NCBI RefSeq assembly: GCF_000427825.1
Contig: NZ_ATYT01000005.1
Coordinates: 124,001-188,000, forward strand
Direction of reading: 5' to 3'
Length of the DNA: 64,000 nt
Origin: Thermocrispum municipale DSM 44069
Lineage (GTDB): Bacteria; Actinomycetota; Actinomycetes; Mycobacteriales; Pseudonocardiaceae
The stretch's first letter is position 1, and the number at the start of each line of letters is the position of its first letter. Below, in pieces: positions 1-8,639 of the stretch. A program made the translations under genes and the position numbers. Below the pieces are notes generated by a model. The model had not been told where the DNA came from. It saw only the letters and a list, made by a program, of their open reading frames with translations, and made no database searches.

Positions 1-131
1 GCGAACGTGCGCGCCACCTGCGGCGTGATCGCCACGTTGAGGTGCTTGGCCACCTCCTCCGCCAGCTCAGGGTGGGACCGACCGGCGAAGAGCATCATGT
101 TCTTCTTCGGGGTGCCGGACTTGGAGCTCAT
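1..131 (-). CDS. prs: Ribose-phosphate pyrophosphokinase, N-terminal fragment (cut by window edge)
   Basis: The minus strand reads [20 protein letters not shown] and then about 24 further residues ([18 protein letters not shown] region) before the window ends. This is the recognisable N-terminus of PRPP synthetase, which makes PRPP from ribose 5-phosphate and ATP for nucleotide, His and Trp synthesis. The ATG (131-129) overlaps the glmU stop codon as ATGA, so the two genes are translationally coupled. The glmU-prs order is the usual actinobacterial one. Only 43 codons are visible, so active-site residues cannot be checked. Confidence 0.9.
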   Translation of the reverse strand, partial: MSSKSGTPKKNMMLFAGRSHPELAEEVAKHLNVAITPQVARTF

Positions 132-1609
132 GATGCCTCTCCGTTCTCGGGCTCGTCGCCGCTTTCGGACTGCTGTTGAGCGAGGGCGGCCTCGGCTGCC
201 TCGGCGGCCGGGGTCCCCGGCCGCTTGGCGAACACCCAGCCTTCCAGGTTGCGCTGCGGCGCGCCGGAGATGGCCAGGGCGCCCGGTGGGACGTCCCGGC
301 GGATGACCGTGCCCGCGCCGCTGTACGCGCCGTCGCCGATCGTCACCGGGGCCACGAACTGATTGTCCGCCCCGGTGCGCACGTGCGAACCGATCGTCGT
401 GCGGTGCTTGTTCACGCCGTCGTAGTTGACGAACACCGTGCCGCAGCCGATGTTGCTGTACTCGCCGATGGTGGCGTCGCCGACGTAGGTCAGGTGCGGC
501 ACCTTGGTCCCGGTGCCGATCTCGGCGTTCTTGGCCTCCACGAACGCACCGAGCTTGCCTTTGGTGCCGAGCTTGGTGCCGGGCCGCAGGTAGGTGAACG
601 GGCCGACGGTCGCGCCCGCGCCGATCACCGAGTCCGATCCGTGCGTGCGCACCACGGACGCTCCCGGGCCGACCTCGACGCGGCTCAGCGTGGTGTCCGG
701 GCCGATGATCGCGCCCGCGCCGACCGTGGTGCCCGCCTTGAGCTGCACATTGGGCTCGATCACCACGTCCTGCCCCAGCTCGACGTCCGCGTCCAGCCAC
801 GTCGTCGCCGGGTCGACGATGGTCACACCCGCGCGCTGCCAGCGCTGCACGATGCGCCGGTTGAGCTCGGCGCCGAGCGCGGCCAGCTGGACCCGGTCGT
901 TGACGCCCTCGGTCAGCCACGTGTCCTCGACCACCATCGCCGAGACCTGGCGTCCGTCCGAGCGGGCGATCGCGACGATGTCGGTCAGGTACAGCTCGCC
1001 TTGCGCGTTGTCGGTCGACAGCCTGCGCAGGCCGTCGGCGAGCACCTGGGCGTCGAACGCGTACACACCCGAGTTGATCTCCCGGACCGCCAGCTGCTCC
1101 TCGGTGGCGTCCTTGTGCTCGACGATCGACCGCACGCTGCCGTCGTCGTCCCGCAGCACGCGGCCGTACCCGGTGGGGTCGTCCACCTCGGCCGTGAGGA
1201 TGGTGACCGCGGAGCCGGTCGACTCGTGCTGCGACAGCAGCGCGGCCAGTGTCTCGGTGTCCAGCAGCGGCACGTCGCCGTAGCTGACCAGCACGGTGCC
1301 GGACAACTCCTGCGGCAGCGCGTCCAGTGCGCACTGCACCGCGTGCCCGGTGCCGTTCTGCTCTTCCTGCACCGCTGTGCCGACGGTCATCCCGAGTGCT
1401 TCGGACACCGTCGCCAGGTGCGCCGTCACGGCTTCCCGCCCGTGGCCGACGACGACCACGAGATGCTCCGGTTTCAACCCGGCGGCGGCGCGCACGGCGT
1501 GCTCCACCAAGGGCCGTCCGGCGATCGGGTGTAACACCTTCGGGGTGCTCGAACGCATCCGTGTGCCCTCGCCTGCGGCGAGGATCAACGTGGTGAGGCT
1601 GGAGGTCAC
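128..1609 (-). CDS. glmU: Bifunctional UDP-GlcNAc pyrophosphorylase / glucosamine-1-phosphate N-acetyltransferase
   Basis: Makes UDP-N-acetylglucosamine, the precursor of peptidoglycan and cell-wall linker, in the cytoplasm. The 493-residue protein opens with the nucleotidyltransferase signature [11 protein letters not shown] and then PKVLHPIAG. After about residue 250 it becomes a left-handed beta-helix of hexapeptide repeats (acetyltransferase half) with YLRPGTKLG and the VEAKN/YVGDA region. The C-terminus has an acidic, Gln-rich tail of roughly 25 residues, common in actinobacterial GlmU. GTG start at 1609, preceded by GGGAG on the minus strand. The stop overlaps the prs start. Codon 26 (the Leu of PKVLHP, 1532-1534) is a rare TTA in this essential gene. 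Confidence 0.97.
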   Translation of the reverse strand: MTSSLTTLILAAGEGTRMRSSTPKVLHPIAGRPLVEHAVRAAAGLKPEHLVVVVGHGREAVTAHLATVSEALGMTVGTAVQEEQNGTGHAVQCALDALPQELSGTVLVSYGDVPLLDTETLAALLSQHESTGSAVTILTAEVDDPTGYGRVLRDDDGSVRSIVEHKDATEEQLAVREINSGVYAFDAQVLADGLRRLSTDNAQGELYLTDIVAIARSDGRQVSAMVVEDTWLTEGVNDRVQLAALGAELNRRIVQRWQRAGVTIVDPATTWLDADVELGQDVVIEPNVQLKAGTTVGAGAIIGPDTTLSRVEVGPGASVVRTHGSDSVIGAGATVGPFTYLRPGTKLGTKGKLGAFVEAKNAEIGTGTKVPHLTYVGDATIGEYSNIGCGTVFVNYDGVNKHRTTIGSHVRTGADNQFVAPVTIGDGAYSGAGTVIRRDVPPGALAISGAPQRNLEGWVFAKRPGTPAAEAAEAALAQQQSESGDEPENGEAS

Positions 1610-1774
1610 GGTTCTCCCAGTGCGATTCGTGGCGGGCTCGTCGCGACAGCCGATCCTACGGGGCTCGGGCGTTCCGACTGGACCCAGGCGGTGTGCAGTT
1701 CGTCTCTACCAGGCCATCCTCGCTGCCGCACGCCGTTGCGACGGCAACTGTCGTGGCCGCAGTCACTGCCGCGG

Positions 1775-3397
1775 TCAGCTGACCGCTTCCGCGCCATCCT
1801 GCATCGCCGACGCGACTTGATTGCCGCCGTTGCGCTTGGCCTGGTACATGGCGGCGTCCGCGCGGGCCAGCACCGCGTCGACGTGTTCGGTCGGCGCCAT
1901 GGACACCAGCCCGATGGACAGCGTCACGCCGTGTGACAAGTGGCCAGGCAGGTCGGCCACCGCGGCACGGCACCGGTTCATGGCGTTCGCTGCGGCGGAC
2001 GCCGGCGCGCCGGGCAGCAGCACGACGAACTCGTCCCCGCCGTAGCGGGCCACGAAGTCCCCGCCACGCAGGGCGTCGCGCAACGTGCTGGCGATGACCC
2101 GCAGCACGTCGTCGCCTTCCTGGTGGGACTTCTTGTCGTTGACGCCCTTGAAGCCGTCGAGGTCGACCAGCGCGACGGCGAGTGGCTGGGCGGAGGCGTC
2201 GGTGGACAGTTGCCGCAGCCGTTCGTCCAGCGCGCGGCGGTTCGGCAGCCCGGTGAGCGGGTCCTGCAACGCCTGCTTGGCGATGGCGCCGTGCTGGGCG
2301 GAAAGACGTTCGTGCTTGCGCCGGGTCTCCAACGCGGCCGCTTGCGACTCGCGCAGCGCCCACAGTTCGGCTTCCAGCGTCTGCACGTAGCCGGCCACGG
2401 TTGGGGCGACCCGTCCGGCGGTCTCGATGCGCGCCAGTTCCCGGTCGATGTTCAGCTGCGTCGACGTCGGGGCGTTCATGGCGCGGGCTTCCTCCCGCGC
2501 GCCGATGAGGACCTCCAACGCGTCGTTGCTCAGCCGGTCGGCTTCCAGGCAGCGGGCCAGGGCGATGGCCACCAACACGGTTTCCTGACCGGACGAGGGC
2601 TGGGCGAGCAGCCTGCGCAACCGCGTCACGTGCTGCTGATCCGGCTCGGCCAAGGCCACCGCGGCCGCGACCAGGCCGACCTGCTCGATCGCGGGCTGGT
2701 CGCGCTTACGGAACAGCGAGTCGGTGAACGGTCCCTCGACCTCGCGGGCCACCGCGGCCGCCATGCTGAATTTCTGCCTGGCCAGGTCGTTCTTGCGCAC
2801 CCGCTCCAGCCGCAGCCCCCAGGACAGCAGCATCTCGATGAAGTTGAGCAGCTGGATGGTGATCTCGTGCGGGCTGGCGCTTTGGATCAGCGCCTCGTGT
2901 GCCCTGACGGAGACTTCCTCCGCGGTCTCGTACAGACTCAGCTCGCTCAGTACCTGCCAGCAGTCGATCAACGCGCGGACCAGTGCCCGCTCGCTGGCGC
3001 GGGCGTCGCCGTGCGACTCCTCGTCCGGCGGGTCGTCCAGGATCGCCAGCGCCCTGGCGATCTCGGTCAGCGCGGCGTCCTGCTTGCCGGCCAGGATCAG
3101 CCTGCGGGCTTGCAGCGCGTGCGCGCCCGCGCGCTGGATCGGCATGCCGTTGCGCCGGGTGTGCGCGAGCAGTTCGTCCAGCAGTGGCTCGGACGTCGCA
3201 CACCGGCCACGGGTGGCCAACCGCGCCATCGCGGCACTGCGCAGCAGGTCTGCGATCATCAGCGCGTGGCCACGCCGCTTGGCTTCGGCCAGCAGCATGT
3301 CCAACTCGTCGATGATGCGTAGCTGCTCGGCGCGCTCGCTGGTCTGCACCGAGGCGCGCAATTCGCGAGCCCGGCCCAGCAGCCAGGCGTCGGACAT
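1775..3397 (-). CDS. Diguanylate cyclase with N-terminal helical (TPR-like) region
   Basis: C-terminal GGDEF domain (about the last 170 residues) with an intact RYGGDEFVVLLPG catalytic loop, preceded by DPLTGLPNRRALDERL. An RxxD inhibitory site (RGGD) lies five residues upstream of GGDEF, so product feedback by c-di-GMP is expected. The N-terminal roughly 350 residues are helical, rich in paired helices resembling tetratricopeptide repeats, followed by a short coiled coil; no membrane segment is seen, so it is probably cytosolic. I start it at ATG 3397 (MSDAWLLGRAREL). A GTG at 3448 with a better-placed GGAG, just inside the 3' side of the tRNA-Gln, is a real alternative. It lies upstream of glmU on the same strand with a 165-nt gap that shows no clear signal. 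Confidence 0.88.
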   Translation of the reverse strand: MSDAWLLGRARELRASVQTSERAEQLRIIDELDMLLAEAKRRGHALMIADLLRSAAMARLATRGRCATSEPLLDELLAHTRRNGMPIQRAGAHALQARRLILAGKQDAALTEIARALAILDDPPDEESHGDARASERALVRALIDCWQVLSELSLYETAEEVSVRAHEALIQSASPHEITIQLLNFIEMLLSWGLRLERVRKNDLARQKFSMAAAVAREVEGPFTDSLFRKRDQPAIEQVGLVAAAVALAEPDQQHVTRLRRLLAQPSSGQETVLVAIALARCLEADRLSNDALEVLIGAREEARAMNAPTSTQLNIDRELARIETAGRVAPTVAGYVQTLEAELWALRESQAAALETRRKHERLSAQHGAIAKQALQDPLTGLPNRRALDERLRQLSTDASAQPLAVALVDLDGFKGVNDKKSHQEGDDVLRVIASTLRDALRGGDFVARYGGDEFVVLLPGAPASAAANAMNRCRAAVADLPGHLSHGVTLSIGLVSMAPTEHVDAVLARADAAMYQAKRNGGNQVASAMQDGAEAVS

Positions 3398-3459
3398 ACC
3401 CGACACGCCAGGCGGTCGCCGCCGCGGAGGGGAATCGGGACTGCTCACGCGCAGGGAAG

Positions 3460-3531
3460 CTCCGCCGCCAGGACTCGAACCTGAACCGTCAGAACCAAAA
3501 TCTGAAGTGCTGCCCATTACACCACGGCGGA
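3460..3531 (-). tRNA. tRNA-Gln (anticodon UUG)
   Basis: Full cloverleaf on the minus strand: acceptor TCCGCCG pairs perfectly with CGGCGGA, the anticodon stem TCAGA/TCTGA encloses loop TTTTGGT (anticodon TTG), and the T-arm contains GGTTCGAGTCC. Discriminator base is G; CCA is not encoded. It is 72 nt long and sits directly upstream of the diguanylate cyclase gene. Confidence 0.96.
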
Positions 3532-3707
3532 TCGGTAGGGGATCGCTCGTCGACCCCTCCTGTCGACCATTGTGCACGGTTGTCGCAGCACCTGTTGACG
3601 CGGGCCGCACCATACGGCACCGCCTTGCCGCAACACGCACACCGTGGTCGCCGATGTGGGTCGCATGACGCGAAGCTGTTTGCCCGGCGGATTCTTCGGG
3701 TACCGTA

Positions 3708-3725
3708 ACCTACGGAACCGTAGGT
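3708..3725. promoter_or_regulatory. Palindromic operator of the desaturase promoter
   Basis: Perfect inverted repeat ACCTACGG-AA-CCGTAGGT. It overlaps the last bases of a TAACCT -10 candidate (3706-3711) 23-40 nt before the desaturase ATG, so a bound protein would block RNA polymerase. The obvious candidate is the TetR protein encoded just downstream (4754). Binding is inferred, not shown. Confidence 0.7.
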
Positions 3726-3747
3726 AGCAGGAAACAGGAGCGGGCTC

Positions 3748-4716
3748 ATGACGGTTACTGCCGGCGAGACCAACGCCGAGCCCACGACAACCGACACCCC
3801 CAAGAAAGGGTCGAAGCCGATCATTTCCGGCAGGCGTCCGGTCAAAGTGCAAGTGGCCGTCTACGTCGGCGTGCTGGCGCCCATGCTGGCGCTCATCGCC
3901 GCCGTGCCGCTGGCCTGGGGCTGGGGTCTGACCTGGGTGGACGTCGGTCTGTTCGTGGCTTTCTACTTCTTCGGCGCCGCCGGGATCACCGTCGGATACC
4001 ACCGCCATCTGACCCACGGGTCGTTCAAGGCCAAGCCGTGGTTGCGTGCCTTGCTGGCGATCGCGGGCAGCACCGCGCTGCAGGGGCCGCCGTTGACCTG
4101 GGTGGCCGACCATCGGCGGCATCACGCCTATTCCGACCGGGAGGGCGACCCGCACTCGCCGTGGGCGTACGGCGAGACCCCGCTGGCCATCGCCAAGGGG
4201 TTCTGGCATGCGCACATGGGGTGGTTGTTCGACCGCAACGTCACCAACATCGACCGGTTCGCGCCCGATCTGGTCAAGGACAAGCTGCTGGTCTGGGTGG
4301 ACAAGAAGTTCTGGCTGTGGACTTTGCTCAGCCTGGCGGTGCCCGCCGTGCTCGGCGGCCTGATCACCTGGTCCTGGTGGGGTGCGCTGACCGCGTTCTT
4401 CTGGGCCGGGCTGGTGCGTATCTGCGTGCTGCACCACGTCACGTGGTCGATCAACTCGGTGTGCCACATGATCGGCGAGCGGCCGTTCAAGGCGCGGGAC
4501 AAGTCGGCGAACTTCTGGCCGCTGGCGATCCTGTCGCTCGGCGAGTCCTGGCACAACCTGCACCACGCCGACCCGACGTCCGCGCGGCACGGCGTCAAGC
4601 GTGGGCAGATCGACATCTCGGCGCGGATGATCTGGCTGTTCGAGAAGTTCGGCTGGGCCTACGACGTGCGCTGGCCGACCGAACAACGGCTGGCGCGCCT
4701 GGCGGCGAAGGCCTGA
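3748..4716 (+). CDS. Membrane acyl-CoA (delta-9 type) fatty acid desaturase
   Basis: Introduces a double bond into saturated acyl chains using O2 and a di-iron centre; acts in the membrane. The 322-residue protein has the three histidine boxes of the family: HRHLTH (HxxxxH, about residue 89), HRRHH (about 125) and HNLHH (about 270). Hydrophobic helices flank the boxes (about residues 33-80 and 190-235). A 30-residue Thr/Lys-rich N-terminus precedes the first helix. ATG 3748 has AGGAG seven nt upstream. A strong palindrome sits in the promoter and a TetR gene follows 37 nt downstream, which points to control of membrane unsaturation by sensing fatty acids. Confidence 0.93.
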   Translation: MTVTAGETNAEPTTTDTPKKGSKPIISGRRPVKVQVAVYVGVLAPMLALIAAVPLAWGWGLTWVDVGLFVAFYFFGAAGITVGYHRHLTHGSFKAKPWLRALLAIAGSTALQGPPLTWVADHRRHHAYSDREGDPHSPWAYGETPLAIAKGFWHAHMGWLFDRNVTNIDRFAPDLVKDKLLVWVDKKFWLWTLLSLAVPAVLGGLITWSWWGALTAFFWAGLVRICVLHHVTWSINSVCHMIGERPFKARDKSANFWPLAILSLGESWHNLHHADPTSARHGVKRGQIDISARMIWLFEKFGWAYDVRWPTEQRLARLAAKA

Positions 4717-4741
4717 TCGGCTCGGCTTCCCGCCGGGTCGA

Positions 4742-4747
4742 TAGCCT
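4742..4747 (+). promoter_or_regulatory. -10 box for leaderless TetR mRNA
   Basis: TAGCCT, six nt before ATG 4754, which has no Shine-Dalgarno. The spacing predicts transcription starting at the A of the start codon. Confidence 0.6.
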
Positions 4748-4753
4748 GCAGCC

Positions 4754-5422
4754 ATGGCGCGGCGGTCGAAGCGGACGAGCGGATCCAAAGGGCAGACCCC
4801 GGCGGCTCCGGCACCTCGTGTGCGGATGACCGGGTCCGAGCGGCGGCAACAGCTGCTGGACGTGGCGAAGGCGCTGTTCGCCGAGAAGGGCTTCGACGGC
4901 ACGTCGGTGGAGGAGATCGCGCAGCGCGCGGATGTCTCCAAGCCGGTGGTGTACGAGCACTTCGGCGGCAAGGAAGGCATCTACGCCGTCGTGGTCGACC
5001 GGGAAACGCAGACGCTGCTCGACCAGATGGTCGCCAGCTTGCACGCCGACCACCCCCGCACGATGTTGGAGCAGGCGGCGATCGCGCTGCTGACTTACGT
5101 CGAACAATCGGAAGGTGGCTTCCGCATCCTGGTGCGGGATTCGCCGGTGGTGACTTCGACGGGCACGTTCTCCACGCTGCTCAACGACATCGCCAGTCAG
5201 GTCGAGCACATCCTCGGCCAGCAGTTCTCCGCCCGCGGGTACGACCGCAAGCTGGCGCCGCTGTACGCGCAGGCGTTGGTCGGCATGGTCGCCCTGACCG
5301 GGCAATGGTGGCTGGACGCGCGCAAGCCCAAGCGCAACGAGGTCGCCGCGCATCTGGTCAACCTCGCGTGGAACGGGCTGTCCCAGCTCGAGCACAAACC
5401 CAAGCTGCAGCTCAACGATTAG
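4754..5422 (+). CDS. TetR-family regulator, MadR-like, probable repressor of the desaturase
   Basis: 222 residues. A basic Ser/Lys-rich leader is followed by a TetR helix-turn-helix (about residues 30-75) ending in VSKPVVYEHFGGKEGIYAVV. The C-terminal ligand domain has KPKRNEVAAHLVNLAW near the end. The DNA-binding helix and the VVDRE segment closely resemble the mycobacterial desaturase regulator MadR, an acyl-CoA-responsive TetR protein; that comparison is from memory of the family, not a search. It follows the desaturase by 37 nt and has its own leaderless-type promoter. The palindrome at 3708-3725 is the likely binding site. It converges with the next TetR gene, with 50 nt between the stops. 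Confidence 0.85.
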   Translation: MARRSKRTSGSKGQTPAAPAPRVRMTGSERRQQLLDVAKALFAEKGFDGTSVEEIAQRADVSKPVVYEHFGGKEGIYAVVVDRETQTLLDQMVASLHADHPRTMLEQAAIALLTYVEQSEGGFRILVRDSPVVTSTGTFSTLLNDIASQVEHILGQQFSARGYDRKLAPLYAQALVGMVALTGQWWLDARKPKRNEVAAHLVNLAWNGLSQLEHKPKLQLND

Positions 5423-5472
5423 TCCCCGGCGCGGGCGCGGCGACGGCGGTCTGAGGATGACCGTGCAGCAGC

Positions 5473-6075
5473 TCAACGCGGCGATCGCGCCGACTCGGGT
5501 TCGTCGGCGGACAACGTCCGGCGGGCGAACTCGACCACCTGGGCACGCATGAGCCGGTGGCGTTCCTCGGGGCTTTCGCCCTCCAGGAGGAAACGGGCGA
5601 GCTGGGGCATGGCGTGTGGCCAGCAGGCAAGTCCGATGAGCGTCATCAGCTTGGCTGCCGTGTGGTGGTCCGCCGGCCTGCCGAGCGCCTTGGCCAGTGC
5701 CTCGACCTTCTTGCGGTAGTTCGGTTGGCGGGCGCCGCCGTCGAACGGGCGGTCGCCGTAGTGCAGGGCCTCCCACAGCATGAGCCTGAGCAGGACCGGG
5801 CGCCGACGGTGAAAGTCGTACAGCCGTCCGACGTATTCGGCGAGGTCGCCCTCGGGCAGCCCGATCCCGTCGGCGTGCTCGGCCATCGCTTGCGTGACCA
5901 CGATTTGGAACAGGGCCTCTTTGCTGCCGAAGTTCGCGTAGATCCGCTCCTTGTTCGCTCCGGCGGCCGCCGCGATCCGGTCCACCCGCGCTCCGGCGAT
6001 GCCGTGCGTGGCGAACTCGTCGCGCGCCGCGGCCAGGAGGCGCTCCCGGGTGCTGGGCGACTTCGTTGTGGCCAT
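5473..6075 (-). CDS. TetR-family regulator, divergent from an MFS exporter
   Basis: 200 residues: N-terminal HTH (STRERLLAAARDEFATHG to NKERIYANFGSKEALF) and a C-terminal regulatory domain with WEALHYGDRP and RPADHHTAAKLMTL, typical of the DUF1956/TetR_C-type group. ATG 6075 is seven nt from TACGCT (6083-6088, minus strand), so the mRNA is probably leaderless. It is transcribed away from the MFS gene at 6133; the 57-nt intergenic region is full of CCAACC/GGTTGG palindromes. It very likely represses both itself and the exporter until an exported compound binds. Confidence 0.9.
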   Translation of the reverse strand: MATTKSPSTRERLLAAARDEFATHGIAGARVDRIAAAAGANKERIYANFGSKEALFQIVVTQAMAEHADGIGLPEGDLAEYVGRLYDFHRRRPVLLRLMLWEALHYGDRPFDGGARQPNYRKKVEALAKALGRPADHHTAAKLMTLIGLACWPHAMPQLARFLLEGESPEERHRLMRAQVVEFARRTLSADEPESARSPR

Positions 6076-6089
6076 GCCCCGCAGCGTAG

Positions 6090-6130
6090 CAACCAACCAA
6101 CCAGGTAGTTGACATCCAACTAGTTGGTTG
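6090..6130. promoter_or_regulatory. TetR operator region between regulator and MFS exporter
   Basis: Holds a perfect 12-bp palindrome CCAACTAGTTGG (6116-6127) and a second half-symmetric site CCAACCAACCAGGTAGTTG facing it. The two form an imperfect larger inverted repeat covering both divergent promoters. Confidence 0.65.
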
Positions 6131-6132
6131 GC

Positions 6133-7413
6133 ATGGTGAAGGTCGTGTCCTCGCCTCGACGTCAAACGCAGCGATGGGTTCACCTCGGGCGGATGCTGCC
6201 GATCCTTCTCGCGACCTCTGTCGTCGGCGTCGGCCAGACCTACACCGTCATCCCGCTGATGCCCGCCATGGCTCGCGACTGGGGGATCGCGGCGTCGTCC
6301 ACGGCATGGTTGTCGACCGGGTTCAGCCTCAGCTTCGCGGTCGGTTTCCTCTTCGCAGGCCCGGCCGCGGACCGGTACGGGCCGCGCAGGGTGATCCTTG
6401 CCGGCCTGCTGTGCGCCGCGCTGTCGACACTGCTCGTGACTTTCGCCCAGAGTCTGCCCGCGGCCGTGGCGTTCCGCTGTTTGCAGGGCGTGACGGTGGC
6501 CGCGGTCGGCCCTACCGCGATGGCTTACGTCGCCGAGCACGCCGACACGCGTCGACGCCCGGTCGCGCTCGGCGCGATGAGCAGCGGCGGACTGGCTGCG
6601 GCCGTGCTGATGCAGGTCGCAGCCCAGGCCCTGGCTCCGGCGGGCTGGCGTGCGATCTTCTTCGCTTCCTCGGCGGTCATGCTGCTGCTGTTCGTCGCCG
6701 TCCTGGTCGGCTTGCGTGCCGACACCGCCGAGCGGGCGAACACCATGAGGACGGCGTTGATCAGCTTGCCGCGGCTGTTGGCCCGTCCACGGCTGCTCGC
6801 GTTCTATGCAGCGGCGAGCACGCTGTTGGGGAGCTTGGTCATCCTCTACACCGCGATCGAGATCGCGGGCCCGCCCGCCGTGGCGGACGACCCGACGGCG
6901 CTCCTCGTGCTCCGGGCCAGCTCGCTGCCCGCGGTCGTCGTTGCGCCCTTGCTGACCGGTGTGGCCGCTCGGTTCAGTGCTCGTACCAAGGCGGTGTTTG
7001 CCCTGGGGCTGGCAACGCTCGGCGCGGCCGCTGCGGGCCTTGTCGGCGACGACGTGGTCCTGCTCGCGCTGGCGCTGCTGCTCTACGTCGCCGGGATCGC
7101 CGTCGCTGCACCGAACCTGGTCGAGTTGATCCACGCAGCGGCACCCGATGCCATCGGCGCGGCGACCGCCCTCTACACCGCGGCACTGTTCATCGGCACG
7201 AGTATAGGACCGCAGATCGCCGGCGCCACGACATCAGGGGGCTTCGCCGCGGCGGCACTGACCGGGGCTGCCGTGCTCGTCGTCGGCGCCCTGGCGGTCT
7301 GCGCAACCGCAGGCCGCTCGGCGAGGGGCATCCGACGCCGCACCGCCACGCCTGCCGAAGACGCCGGAGAGCAGAGCGCTGCTCGAGCTGCCCTCGGGCA
7401 ACCCGTCAACTAG
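6133..7413 (+). CDS. MFS transporter (multidrug/arabinose-efflux type)
   Basis: About 426 residues with some 12 hydrophobic segments. The motif GPAADRYGPRRVILAG in the loop between helices 2 and 3 is the MFS signature (GxxxDRxGRR type), and an R-rich tail ends the protein. Sequence style matches DHA1-type drug:proton antiporters. I use ATG 6133; an in-frame TTG at 6124 lies inside the operator palindrome and is less likely. Divergent from a TetR gene, which suggests substrate-induced efflux. The stop shares a CTAG tetranucleotide with the convergent dehydrogenase gene. Confidence 0.88.
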   Translation: MVKVVSSPRRQTQRWVHLGRMLPILLATSVVGVGQTYTVIPLMPAMARDWGIAASSTAWLSTGFSLSFAVGFLFAGPAADRYGPRRVILAGLLCAALSTLLVTFAQSLPAAVAFRCLQGVTVAAVGPTAMAYVAEHADTRRRPVALGAMSSGGLAAAVLMQVAAQALAPAGWRAIFFASSAVMLLLFVAVLVGLRADTAERANTMRTALISLPRLLARPRLLAFYAAASTLLGSLVILYTAIEIAGPPAVADDPTALLVLRASSLPAVVVAPLLTGVAARFSARTKAVFALGLATLGAAAAGLVGDDVVLLALALLLYVAGIAVAAPNLVELIHAAAPDAIGAATALYTAALFIGTSIGPQIAGATTSGGFAAAALTGAAVLVVGALAVCATAGRSARGIRRRTATPAEDAGEQSAARAALGQPVN

Positions 7414-8615
7414 TCAGCGGTCACCCGCAGGATCTCGTCGTCCTCGCCGTCGTCCGTGCTCAGATACAGCGCCGCGTCCGGCCCGAGTCGTGCCGCGCGG
7501 AGCCTGCCGTACTGGCCGTCCAGCTCCTCGGGCACGGTCACCTCTTCGACCTGCTCGCCCTTTTCGTCGAGCCGTAGCAGGAACATCTTCTGTGCTTTCA
7601 GTGCGGTGACGGCGAGCAGGCCCTCGAGCTCACCCCACTGCTCGCCGGCCAGGAACTCCGCCCCGCACAGTGCCTCGGTCTGATCACCGGTGGTCCACAG
7701 TGGACGGACAGCGTCGGGGAAGCGTTCGGTGTCGGTCATCGACACGCCCTCGTCGTAGCCGTCGACGGTCCCGCCCCGGGACGGATCCCAGCCGTAGTTG
7801 CCGCCCAGCTCCAGCCGGTTCACCTCGTCGTCGACGTCCGGTCCGTGTTCGGCGGTGAACACCTGGTCGGTTCCCGGCCGCAGCGCCACACCCTGGACGT
7901 TCCGGTGGCCGTAGCTGGCGAGCCTGCGCGTGTTGGTGTTCGAGCTGTTCGCGAACGGATTGTCCGGCAACCCTTCGCCGGTCTTCGGGTCGACCCGCAG
8001 CACCTTGCCGCCCAGGCCCTTCTTGTCCTGCGGATTCGCACCCTGCGCCGCATCACCGGTGCCGATGAGCAACTCGCCGTCGGGCCCGTACTCCAGCCGG
8101 CAGCCCGAGTGTCTGCCGCTGTCGTTGAGCGGGATCCCGGTGACCAGTGTGCGCACCTTCTCCGCGGACGTGCCGTCCTCGGACAGTTTCCACGTCACCA
8201 CGCGAACATCGACCGGCGCGCCGCCTTCCTGGTAGGCGTGGCACACGGTGAACTCGCGCGTCTTGGCGAAATCCGGTGAGACGACCAGACCCATCAGGCC
8301 GCCCTCACCGCTGACGTAGACGTCGCCGAGGTCGGCTTTGATCTCCGTGCGCTTCGCTCCCGGCTCACCGCCGGACAACAGCGTCAGCCTGGCCGGCCGT
8401 TCGGTGACCAGCAGCTCACCGCCGGGCAGGAATCCGATGTCCCACGGATGTTCGAACCCGGCAGCGACCCGCTGCACCCGCAGGCCGGTCGGCTCCGCGC
8501 CCTCGGGCGCAGGAACGCGCTGCTGCTGCACCGGCGCGCTCGTACAGGCCGCCAGCAGCGCGGCGAGCGTGGAAAACACCAGCGCGGGCACGAATCTGGT
8601 CACATCGACCATCAT
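7410..8615 (-). CDS. PQQ-dependent aldose/sorbosone dehydrogenase-type lipoprotein (copy 1)
   Basis: 401 residues. The signal peptide ends in lipobox LLAAC (LAALLAACTSAP), so it should be a lipid-anchored extracytoplasmic protein. The remainder is a six-bladed propeller of the soluble glucose dehydrogenase / Asd (YliI) family: [65 protein letters not shown] and a C-terminal RAARLGPDAALYLSTDD. Members oxidise aldose sugars with PQQ; substrate and PQQ use here are inferred. It lies 24 nt downstream of a paralogue on the same strand. ATG 8615; another ATG follows immediately at 8612. Confidence 0.9.
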   Translation of the reverse strand: MMVDVTRFVPALVFSTLAALLAACTSAPVQQQRVPAPEGAEPTGLRVQRVAAGFEHPWDIGFLPGGELLVTERPARLTLLSGGEPGAKRTEIKADLGDVYVSGEGGLMGLVVSPDFAKTREFTVCHAYQEGGAPVDVRVVTWKLSEDGTSAEKVRTLVTGIPLNDSGRHSGCRLEYGPDGELLIGTGDAAQGANPQDKKGLGGKVLRVDPKTGEGLPDNPFANSSNTNTRRLASYGHRNVQGVALRPGTDQVFTAEHGPDVDDEVNRLELGGNYGWDPSRGGTVDGYDEGVSMTDTERFPDAVRPLWTTGDQTEALCGAEFLAGEQWGELEGLLAVTALKAQKMFLLRLDEKGEQVEEVTVPEELDGQYGRLRAARLGPDAALYLSTDDGEDDEILRVTAD

Positions 8616-8639
8616 GCCCGCGCTGGCGCGTGAAACGTG

